A DNA stretch of 5,150 nucleotides from Candidatus Symbiothrix sp. Its GTDB lineage: Bacteria; Bacteroidota; Bacteroidia; Bacteroidales; Azobacteroidaceae. Positions 1 through 5,126 of the stretch are shown here, piece by piece. A program made the position numbers and the translations under genes. The stretch's first letter is position 1. The number at the start of each line of letters is the position of its first letter. The notes under the pieces are model-generated. The model had not been told where the DNA came from. It saw only the letters and a program-made list of their open reading frames with translations, and did not search any database. Location: the NCBI GenBank assembly GCA_031270525.1, contig JAISXN010000048.1:1-5150 (forward strand), in the 5' to 3' direction.

Positions 1-69
1 CTTAAATCTTCCATCTTTAGACCCCATTCCCGACGAACAACTTTTTACTTTTTTGATGGCATAACTTTA

Positions 70-92
70 GGTGGTCACTTTCCACCGTTTTT
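70..92 (+). repeat. Inner terminal repeat of the IS21-like end
   Basis: This copy reads GGTGGTCACTTTCCACCG followed by TTTTT. It matches the outer copy at 94-116 at an offset of 24 nt, shifting to 23 nt after a one-base gap. Shared positions include GGTCA, the TTT core, ACCG and the following T run. Such subterminal repeats in IS21-type elements are the presumed transposase binding sites. Confidence 0.55.
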
Positions 93-93
93 A

Positions 94-119
94 AGGGGTC
101 AATTTTACCGTTTTTTCCA
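94..119 (+). repeat. Outer terminal repeat of the IS21-like end, with CA border
   Basis: This copy reads AGGGGTCAATTTTACCG followed by TTTTTTCCA. It is the outermost copy of the GGTCA-TTT-ACCG motif and ends in CA (TG when read from the other strand), which fits the usual IS21 border. The stop codon of the beta-propeller reading frame (TAA on -, 107-105) lies inside this repeat, so the last codons of that gene appear to come from the IS. Confidence 0.5.
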
Positions 120-1118
120 ATATATGCAAACATTTGATGGCCTTTTTTTGACTGTTTTTATTATCCCTGTGCGGATACTTTTTTTGAATAGGTCGCCTTG
201 CGGATATTCATTTAATATATCTATTCCTGTTGATAAATGCTTGGTTTTTGCCGCAGTCAATGCATCCAGTGCTAAATCATAAGGTTTTCCTTCCAGACTT
301 TTTTTAGTCGCAGGCGGTAATTTTCCTTTGAATACCCATTCCGGAAGAATGTTGCCTGAGTTGGCGTCGTACTTGTATATGGTATCTGACATAAATGCAC
401 ACATATAGACAAATTCTTTTGATTTTGCCACTTTTGCCATTTCCCGACCAAATCCTACAGTCATGTTTCCAGTGGCAAGATAGGGAATATAATCTTTCCT
501 TTCCATTTTTTTACTGTCTAATATTCCAAAATTAAACGAGGAATTATTGTCGTTGTTGAGTGTCAATATTAAATATCTGTCGTCGATGTTGGTAATGATT
601 GAAGTGTTTCTGAGTAAAGATGCGTCGTATATCTCCCTGCCCAACAATTTTCCGGAATATGAATATTTGAATCGGGTCGATTTAATCAAATCTACAACAT
701 TTATTATGGCTGACTTCTTATCCAAGTAGAAATCAAAAACGGTTAATTGTTCTTCAGGACCCAGACCTGTTTTTCCTATTGCATTTAAAAATTTACCTTC
801 ATTATTGAACACAAATATTTTTTCATTTTCATCCATAATAAAAATCTTATTGTCGTCAAATTCTATTTTTTCAATCCATTTGATCAGGCAATCATCCGTC
901 GTTTGTAATTTTACGAATTGACATTTATCAAGATTTTCCGAGATGATATCTTTCCGGGTTAATGAGTCCAAGCAGATATATGAAACATCATTGTATTTCA
1001 AACTGTCTTCCGGATTTTGTTTATATTGTTGCCTAAACCGACAATAATGAACTAATGTGAAAACATTAATCGCAAGCAAGAAAACAATGATAAACAGTAG
1101 AAATCTTTTTCTTTTCAT
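105..1118 (-). CDS. Membrane-anchored 6-bladed beta-propeller protein, 3' end in an IS border
   Basis: The protein has 337 residues. A basic N-terminus (MKRKR) is followed by one hydrophobic segment at about residues 6-24, so it is probably an uncleaved signal anchor with the rest in the periplasm. There is no convincing lipobox. Residues 65-145 carry the pattern of the Bacteroidales 6-bladed beta-propeller family: short beta repeats (KIFIMDENEKIFVFNNEGKF) and then GKTGLGPEEQ, close to the family's G-x-GPGEY turn. Residues 240-268 (SDTIYKYD...LPEWVFKGKLPP) match a late blade. Family members are often 360-400 residues. Here the part after about residue 290 is not blade-like and the last four codons (WKKR) and the stop fall in the IS21-like end, so the C-terminus is probably truncated or altered. 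The ATG overlaps the stop of the upstream RhuM remnant by 4 nt (ATGA). No clear promoter was found. The family's function is poorly known. A shortened but still expressed protein and a pseudogene are both possible. Confidence 0.7.
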   Translation of the reverse strand: MKRKRFLLFIIVFLLAINVFTLVHYCRFRQQYKQNPEDSLKYNDVSYICLDSLTRKDIISENLDKCQFVKLQTTDDCLIKWIEKIEFDDNKIFIMDENEKIFVFNNEGKFLNAIGKTGLGPEEQLTVFDFYLDKKSAIINVVDLIKSTRFKYSYSGKLLGREIYDASLLRNTSIITNIDDRYLILTLNNDNNSSFNFGILDSKKMERKDYIPYLATGNMTVGFGREMAKVAKSKEFVYMCAFMSDTIYKYDANSGNILPEWVFKGKLPPATKKSLEGKPYDLALDALTAAKTKHLSTGIDILNEYPQGDLFKKSIRTGIIKTVKKRPSNVCIYWKKR

Positions 1119-1336
1119 TTTTTTAATTTTTTGTCGGTTACATTCAAATAGTTTTTCGCAACGATAACATCCTGTTGCTTAATCGTTTTTTCCGTCCAAA
1201 CAGTCAATCCAATATTAGGTTGTAAGGCATCGGCGCGTTTCACGCGGCGTTTGCCCTCGTTTTGAACTGTCAAGAAATCCTTGACAGTTGCCTGCTCGTC
1301 CAATTCGCCCTCTTTGTAAATGTTGGGCTCATACGA
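1115..1336 (-). pseudogene. Remnant of a RhuM-family protein with an internal deletion
   Basis: The frame is open from 1336 (after an in-frame TAA at 1339-1337) to the TGA at 1117-1115 and has no ATG start; the first possible start is a TTG at 1303. The translation contains NIYKEGELDEQAT and TVQNEGKRRVKR, which resemble the N-terminal KilA-N-like part of virulence RhuM family proteins (pattern RHI.NIYKEGEL). It then jumps directly to ADALQPNIGLTVW and DVIVAKNYLN, which resemble a segment far downstream in the same family (RADA.KPNMGLTTW ... D..IAKNYL). The roughly hundred-plus residues normally between these blocks are missing, including the YNLD..I.VGYRV region, as are the N-terminus and everything after AKNYLN. 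This is therefore a doubly truncated, internally deleted fragment. RhuM proteins are accessory genes often found in genomic islands and near defence loci. The family is recognised from memory of its motifs, not a search. A real small protein of 62 residues is unlikely. Confidence 0.6.
1265..1289. repeat. Perfect 10-bp inverted repeat with a 5-nt loop
   Basis: On + the arms are AACTGTCAAG (1265-1274) and CTTGACAGTT (1280-1289), separated by AAATC. All ten pairs match. No run of T follows on either strand, so it is not a classical Rho-independent terminator. It lies inside the RhuM remnant, where it encodes part of ATVKDFLTVQ, and may be a chance feature of that coding sequence. Confidence 0.7.
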
Positions 1337-1442
1337 TTACTCCTTTGAGTGTATATACAAAACCCTTTTCCATACGAAGATTCACTCCATTTAGAACTTG
1401 GACGTCGCCGAAAGATTTTTGTATGGTTTTCAATTCTAACAT
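1329..1442 (-). pseudogene. Truncated ABC-transporter ATPase, N-terminal remnant only
   Basis: The ATG at 1442-1440 overlaps the ubiE stop (AAATGTTAG), a classic operon junction. The frame runs 37 codons to a TGA at 1331-1329. It reads MLELKTIQKSFGDVQVLNGV, followed by NLRMEKGFVYTLKG. This is the start of an ABC ATP-binding subunit: the K-SFG--VL-GV pattern, the A-loop region and the strand leading to Walker A. The style (FVYTLKG before the expected GNGSGKTT) is that of the LivG-like branched-chain-type ATPases common in Bacteroidota. Homology ends at Gly34, exactly where the P-loop should begin. VIV and a stop follow, and RhuM-like sequence starts at once. Walker A, the Q-loop, the signature motif and Walker B are all gone, so it cannot bind ATP. 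It shows that the kinase-peptidase-ubiE operon formerly had a fourth gene. Confidence 0.75.
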
Positions 1443-2215
1443 TTTATTCCAGTATACATTGTACAAATCCCCAAAGTAAATCGCTTATAATCAACGTTTT
1501 CAAATCCGTTTTTTTCAAGAATCGCCGTCATTTCCCGGCCTTGCGGAAAAGCTTCAATGGAACTGGGCAAGTAACGATAAGCGGCATTATTGTTGGATAT
1601 CCGGTTTCCTACCAGCGGAATTAGCTTTGAATAAAGCTGGTAAGCTTGCTTCACCGGAAAAAATTCCGGCGAAGTAAGTTCAAGAATCATTAGTTTCCCG
1701 CCGGGTTTCAATACCCGGAGAATTTCCTGCAAACTTTGGTCTAATTTCTCGAAATTGCGGACGCCGAAAGCAACCGTCGCCGCATCAAAAGAATTGTTTT
1801 CCAATTGTAAATCGGCGCAATCCTGTTTGTCAAAACCAATGATTCCGGTTAATCCGGCCTTTATAACTTTTTCCCGGCCGATGGCCGTCATTTTTTCGGA
1901 AAGGTCTATTCCGAGGATTTTTCCGGGTTTCAATAAACGATAGGCTTCGATAGCCAAATCGCCGGTTCCGGTAGCAATATCCAGAATCGTTTCCGGAGCA
2001 AGGTCTTTCAAAGCCAGAATCCCTTTTTTTCGCCAGGACTTATCAATTCCCAATGACAACGAATGATTCAGGAAATCATATTTTCCGGCGATTTCGTCGA
2101 ACATCAACTCTACTTGCTCGCTTTTGGAAGCGCCGCTTGAAGCGTATGGAACTATTTTTTCTGCTTTATAACCCAAAATATTATTGCTTATTGAATGTTT
2201 CTGAATATAAGGCAT
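1436..2215 (-). CDS. ubiE: Demethylmenaquinone methyltransferase (UbiE/MenG)
   Basis: This is the SAM-dependent C-methyltransferase that converts demethylmenaquinone to menaquinone, the last step of menaquinone synthesis; Bacteroidales use menaquinone for anaerobic respiration. The 259 residues include KYDFLNHSLSLGIDKSWRKK (45-64, the first UbiE signature region), SAM motif I ILDIATGTGDLAIEA (77-91), the motif II acidic residue in GIDLS (102-106), GVRNF (151-155), RVLKPGGKLMILEL (167-180, the second signature region), YRYLPSSIEAFP (213-224) and a terminal CTMYTGIKC. All expected motifs are present, so it should be active. The only ATG (2215) lies 35 nt inside the S41 peptidase gene and gives about 13 extra residues before GYKAEKIVPY, where homologues usually begin. 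A TTG at 2176, 4 nt after the peptidase stop, would give the more usual N-terminus. The gene is cotranscribed with and probably translationally coupled to the upstream peptidase. Its stop overlaps the ATG of the broken ABC gene. Confidence 0.95.
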   Translation of the reverse strand: MPYIQKHSISNNILGYKAEKIVPYASSGASKSEQVELMFDEIAGKYDFLNHSLSLGIDKSWRKKGILALKDLAPETILDIATGTGDLAIEAYRLLKPGKILGIDLSEKMTAIGREKVIKAGLTGIIGFDKQDCADLQLENNSFDAATVAFGVRNFEKLDQSLQEILRVLKPGGKLMILELTSPEFFPVKQAYQLYSKLIPLVGNRISNNNAAYRYLPSSIEAFPQGREMTAILEKNGFENVDYKRFTLGICTMYTGIKC

Positions 2216-3827
2216 TGTCGGAGAGCGTTTCCAAGGCTTTTTTCAAACCATCGTCGTTCCGCAAGGCATAAATGATTTCACCTTTGGCAAAATAATATTG
2301 CTTCATGATTTGCCGCGTCAAAAGGTCGGAAAGCTGGCTTCTATACAAATTCAAATCGCGGTCTAAATCCGGCTTTAACTTGTTTTCCAATGCTTTAAAT
2401 TCTTCCGACGCTGTATCCGAATATCCTTCAAATTCCATAATATCTCTCAGGTTTTCGAGCGCTTTCCCGCTTTGACGGTCGTAGTTGAAATCTTTCGATT
2501 TCAGGAAATCCTTAAATTCGCCATAAATTTCATCTGTTATTGCGAATTTTTCGGGAGAGTCGATGGCCGGATTTTTCGTACGCCATTGCACAACAAACTC
2601 AAAGAAAAGGTTTTCGGCTTCCAGATAATAGATCATAGCCGGAATTTTCTTTTCCTCAATGACAAAATCGGGTAAAATTCCGCCGCCGTCCCTGACCGAA
2701 CGACCTTTGGACGTATAGAAAATCGAAGTCAGGCTGTCGGGAATGTAAGAAACGCTTCCATCATTGTTACGGTGCGAATAATCAATCGCTTGAATGCAGC
2801 GTCCGCTGGGAATGTAATATTTGGCCGTAGTCACTTTTAATTGTCCGTTGTAAGGCAACTGGCGTGGCGATTGCACCAAACCCTTTCCATAAGTGCGGTT
2901 TCCGATAATTACAGCCCTGTCCAGGTCCTGGAGTGTTCCTGCCAGAATTTCCGAAGCGGACGCCGACTGGCGATTGACCAGAACCGCCAAAGGAATAACC
3001 GAATCAATGGCTTGTTGCGTAGAGCGATAGGTTCTATCCAATTGACGAACTTTTCCTTTCATCGTCAGCAAAAGATTTCCCTTGGGAATGAAATAATTGA
3101 GTATTTCGAGACAATCTTCCACCACGCCGCCGCCGTTATCGCGGACGTCGATAACTAAGGAAGCGATACCCCTTGTTTTCAAATCTTCGAAAGCAGCTTT
3201 AACGCTTTGTGCGCTATGGGTGGTAAACCCCGAAAGATAAATATAACCGGTATTTCCTGGTAATACACCGTAATAAGTCACCGGGTCAATTTCTATCCGT
3301 TTCCGGCCGATGTTCGCTTCGCGCGGTTTTTTCTCGCCCGGACGTTGGAATTTGACTTTTACCGTTGTATTCGGTTGACCCTTCAGCCGTTCGCTGGCAT
3401 ACGAAGAGTTTCGTCCTTCCATCGTTTCGCCGTTGATTTCCAGTATAACATCGCCGGCTTGCAAACCGGCGCGTGCAGCAGGCATTCCTTCGAAAGGCTC
3501 ATTAATAAATACAGTCCCTTTATAAGAGGATATTCCTGCGCCGATTCCGCCATATTCGCCGGTTGTGGTAACCAGAAAATCCGATAATTCTTCTTCCGGA
3601 ATGTATTCAGTATAAGGGTCTAAGCGTTTCAGCATGAAGTCGATATTGTCGATCGTAGTTTTTCCGGCGTCAATGGAATCCACGTAAAACAGATTCAGTT
3701 CTTTGAACAAAGCGTTGTATATATCCAGATGTTTTGAAATCTCAAAACGCTCTTTCTCCGATAATTGGGCTTGAACAAAGTCACAGGATACCGACAGTAT
3801 AAAACCGATTAATAATAATTTACGCAT
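2181..3827 (-). CDS. Secreted S41 C-terminal processing peptidase (CtpA/Prc type)
   Basis: This is a serine protease of family S41 that cleaves periplasmic or exported proteins near their C-termini. From the chosen start it has 548 residues. A signal peptide MRKLLLIGFILSVSCDFVQA probably ends at VQA, so the enzyme is periplasmic or envelope-associated. A PDZ domain spans about residues 84-160 (GEYGGIGAGI..., GLQAGDVILEINGE), followed by the tail-specific protease core: GYIYLSGF (194-201), LVIDVRDNGGG (224-234), and SASASEILAG with the presumed nucleophile Ser290. The general-base Lys315 is in TYGKG, 25 residues on, the same spacing as Ser430/Lys455 of E. coli Prc. A C-terminal part of about 150 mostly helical, charged residues follows, as is common in Bacteroidetes homologues. 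An ATG at 3848 would add MPNHNKY and overlap the kinase gene. The ATG at 3827 is preferred because it begins a clean signal peptide 7 nt after the kinase stop. The physiological substrate is unknown. Confidence 0.93.
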   Translation of the reverse strand: MRKLLLIGFILSVSCDFVQAQLSEKERFEISKHLDIYNALFKELNLFYVDSIDAGKTTIDNIDFMLKRLDPYTEYIPEEELSDFLVTTTGEYGGIGAGISSYKGTVFINEPFEGMPAARAGLQAGDVILEINGETMEGRNSSYASERLKGQPNTTVKVKFQRPGEKKPREANIGRKRIEIDPVTYYGVLPGNTGYIYLSGFTTHSAQSVKAAFEDLKTRGIASLVIDVRDNGGGVVEDCLEILNYFIPKGNLLLTMKGKVRQLDRTYRSTQQAIDSVIPLAVLVNRQSASASEILAGTLQDLDRAVIIGNRTYGKGLVQSPRQLPYNGQLKVTTAKYYIPSGRCIQAIDYSHRNNDGSVSYIPDSLTSIFYTSKGRSVRDGGGILPDFVIEEKKIPAMIYYLEAENLFFEFVVQWRTKNPAIDSPEKFAITDEIYGEFKDFLKSKDFNYDRQSGKALENLRDIMEFEGYSDTASEEFKALENKLKPDLDRDLNLYRSQLSDLLTRQIMKQYYFAKGEIIYALRNDDGLKKALETLSDNALYSETFNKQ

Positions 3828-3834
3828 ATATTTG

Positions 3835-4827
3835 TTATGATTTGGCATTTAAAATTTTATTGGCTTTTTTCCGTATTTCTTCCCATGTTTCAGGCGATAA
3901 TTTAGTCCCGACTACCTGAATAATATAGTAAGAAAGCAAACTGCCTAACTGTGCACATTTTTCCAGACTTGCATCATGTATCATTCCGTAGAAAAAACCG
4001 GCGGCATAATAATCTCCCGCAGCAGTAGTATCTATTGGCTTGACTTTTTTATATACGGGAACATGTATCAATTCGTCGTTGTGTTTTATCCACGAACCCT
4101 TGTCCCCTTCTTTCTGGATAGCGATTTTTACATAGTGGGCGATCTCGTGTATCGCTTCGCCTGGAGAAGCTTTTCCGGTAAATGCGAGCGCTTCTTCTTC
4201 ATTGGCAAATACAATATCAACATATTTTTCTACCAGTTTACAGATAAATGTGCGGTCGGAAGCAACGACATTAAAACTGGCCAAATCAAGCATAATTGTT
4301 AAACCCAAAGATTTTGCCGTTTTCATAATGCCTTCAATTAAATCATGATTCTGAACCAGATAACCTTCGACATACAAATGGGTATATTGTTCAAGGACAG
4401 ACTTTTGTATTTCCGTTTCCCGCATACCGGCTGCAGCGCCGAGGTAAGTGCAGAAAGTACGTTCCCCATCGGGCGTAATCATGGCAATGGCCGTTCCCGA
4501 AAAACCGGATTCACGGATTAAGTGCAAATCAACACCGGCCTCCGTCAATTCGTTGATATAAAACTTTCCATATTCATCGTTTCCCACTTTGCCGATGTAA
4601 CCGGACGGAGCTCCCAATTGTCTCAAAGCCAGCGAAGTGTTACTCACCGATCCGCCTGAGGTCATTTTGAGATCCATAGTCTCAATTTTCTCAAACAGCG
4701 CTTTTCGCATTTCTTCTTCTATCAGGTTCATACTCCCTTTTGCAACGTTCAGTTCTTTTAAGAGTTTCTCATCCGGTAGTTTTGCCAGAATATCTACCAG
4801 GGCGTTTCCAATTCCAAGTATATTCAT
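3835..4827 (-). CDS. PfkB-family kinase, adenosine-kinase-like
   Basis: This is an ATP-dependent small-molecule kinase of the ribokinase/PfkB fold. The N-terminus (MNILGIGNALVDILAKLPDE) and overall pattern match the Bacteroidetes proteins annotated as adenosine kinase, which make AMP from adenosine in purine salvage. The substrate is inferred from family resemblance; another nucleoside or sugar is possible. The 330 residues carry SGGSVSNTSLALRQLG (57-72, first PfkB signature region), YIGKVGNDEYG (77-87), the NEEE Mg/phosphate motif at 209-212 and DTTAAGDYYAAGF (266-278) with the catalytic base Asp272. The anion-hole GAGD reads AAGD here, which the PfkB signature allows. An ATG at 4875 would add 16 residues, but it lies upstream of the likely promoter (-7 box 4845-4852) and precedes a non-homologous leader, so the start at 4827 is chosen. 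It is the first gene of a - strand operon leading into the S41 peptidase and ubiE. Confidence 0.92.
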   Translation of the reverse strand: MNILGIGNALVDILAKLPDEKLLKELNVAKGSMNLIEEEMRKALFEKIETMDLKMTSGGSVSNTSLALRQLGAPSGYIGKVGNDEYGKFYINELTEAGVDLHLIRESGFSGTAIAMITPDGERTFCTYLGAAAGMRETEIQKSVLEQYTHLYVEGYLVQNHDLIEGIMKTAKSLGLTIMLDLASFNVVASDRTFICKLVEKYVDIVFANEEEALAFTGKASPGEAIHEIAHYVKIAIQKEGDKGSWIKHNDELIHVPVYKKVKPIDTTAAGDYYAAGFFYGMIHDASLEKCAQLGSLLSYYIIQVVGTKLSPETWEEIRKKANKILNAKS

Positions 4828-4844
4828 TTTTTTAAAATTTTCTA

Positions 4845-4875
4845 CAAAGATATTGCATATTTGGAAAAATACCAT
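4845..4875 (-). promoter_or_regulatory. Probable promoter of the kinase-peptidase-ubiE operon
   Basis: On - the sequence TATCTTTG (4852-4845) matches the Bacteroidetes -7 consensus TAnnTTTG exactly. At the usual spacing of about 19-20 nt upstream there is only ATGG (4875-4872), a weak match to the -33 TTG box. Transcription would start near 4840, leaving a very short leader before the kinase ATG at 4827. The context (first gene of the operon) supports it. The weak -33 box lowers confidence. Confidence 0.5.
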
Positions 4876-4883
4876 TACTTTTG
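4853..4883 (+). promoter_or_regulatory. Promoter of the tRNA-Asn pair
   Basis: On + TACTTTTG (4876-4883) matches the Bacteroidetes -7 consensus TAnnTTTG, and TTG at 4853-4855 sits 20 nt upstream, the expected distance for the -33 box. Transcription would start around 4889, about 23 nt before the first mature tRNA end. Both boxes and the spacing fit, so this is the better of the two divergent promoters. Confidence 0.7.
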
Positions 4884-4911
4884 CACCGCAATTTTATTGT
4901 TGCTGTTAAAT

Positions 4912-4985
4912 TCTTCCTTAGCTCAGTTGGTTAGAGCATCTGACTGTTAATCAGAGGGTCCTTGGTTCAAGTCCAAGAGGGAGAG
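4912..4985 (+). tRNA. tRNA-Asn (anticodon GTT), copy 1
   Basis: A complete 74-nt cloverleaf. The acceptor stem TCTTCCT pairs with AGGGAGA with one T-G wobble; the D stem is GCTC/GAGC around AGTTGGTTA; the anticodon stem TCTGA/TCAGA encloses CTGTTAA with anticodon GTT at 4946-4948; the variable loop is GGGTC; the T stem CTTGG/CCAAG encloses TTCAAGT. The discriminator is G, as is usual for tRNA-Asn, and the 3' CCA is not encoded (GCTTA follows), so it is added after transcription. It decodes AAC and AAU. It lies 29 nt before an identical second copy and is divergent from the kinase operon. Confidence 0.98.
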
Positions 4986-5014
4986 CTTAATAAAGGGTTA
5001 ATAATGTAGAATAA

Positions 5015-5088
5015 TCTTCCTTAGCTCAGTTGGTTAGAGCATCTGACTGTTAATCAGAGGGTCCTTGGTTCAAGTCCAAGAGGGAGAG
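5015..5088 (+). tRNA. tRNA-Asn (anticodon GTT), copy 2
   Basis: This copy is identical base for base to copy 1 over the whole mature sequence, plus the C that follows it, with the anticodon at 5049-5051. The flanks differ, so the duplication covers just the tRNA unit. It shares the upstream promoter with copy 1, because the 29-nt AT-rich spacer (4986-5014) holds no clear promoter of its own. A Rho-independent terminator follows 7 nt later. Confidence 0.98.
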
Positions 5089-5095
5089 CAAAGAG

Positions 5096-5126
5096 CAGTT
5101 GCAAGGGATTTGTAGCTGTTTTTTTT
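5096..5126 (+). terminator. Rho-independent terminator of the tRNA-Asn unit
   Basis: The arms CAGTTGCAA (5096-5104) and TTGTAGCTG (5110-5118) form nine pairs, two of them G-T wobbles, around the loop GGGAT. Eight T residues follow directly (5119-5126). Its position just after the second tRNA fits the end of a two-tRNA transcript. Confidence 0.75.

Larger units (their letters stand above)
1..119 (-). mobile_element. End of an IS21-family-like insertion sequence, cut by the window edge
   Basis: On + this stretch ends with two imperfect copies of a 'GGTCA..TTT..ACCG' motif, at 70-92 and 94-116, followed by TTTTTTCCA at 111-119. Tandem copies of this kind, with a TG...CA outer border, are typical of IS21-family (IstA/IstB) element ends in Bacteroidetes and related groups. 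Read on -, the outer border would be TGGAAAAAACGG starting at 119, and the element would extend leftward out of the window. About 100 nt inward there are two ATG codons on - (at 27 and at 14), either of which could begin an istA-type transposase, but fewer than ten codons are visible, so no transposase is called. Seen: the repeats and the TG border. Known: the IS21 end layout. Inferred: that this is an insertion into the 3' end of the neighbouring propeller gene. The target duplication cannot be checked because the other end is absent. Confidence 0.55.

Noticed and set aside
1115..1303. A 62-codon frame from TTG, as an independent small gene
   Set aside because: There is no ATG, the frame is open upstream of the TTG, and its two halves match separated blocks of the RhuM family, so it is better read as a pseudogene remnant.
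1288..1624. Plus-strand frames over the scar region and the ubiE 3' end
   Set aside because: They have no recognisable domains, overlap each other, and lie antisense to ubiE and the remnants. They are shadow frames.
2841..3158. Plus-strand 105-codon frame
   Set aside because: It is antisense to the conserved catalytic core of the S41 peptidase and resembles no known protein.
3455..3474. GCCGG...CCGGC inverted repeat within the peptidase gene
   Set aside because: It lies in the PDZ coding region, has no T run, and reflects the codons for AGLQAGD.
3976..4302. Plus-strand 108-codon frame
   Set aside because: It is antisense to the PfkB kinase C-terminal half; its composition is that of a reverse-complement shadow.
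4860..4863. TTTG as the -33 box of the tRNA promoter
   Set aside because: It is only 12 nt from the -7 box. The TTG at 4853-4855 has the right 20-nt spacing.
4828..4875. Longer N-terminus of the kinase (extra 16 residues)
   Set aside because: It would start upstream of the likely -7 box, and family members begin at the MNILGIGNALVD-type N-terminus.
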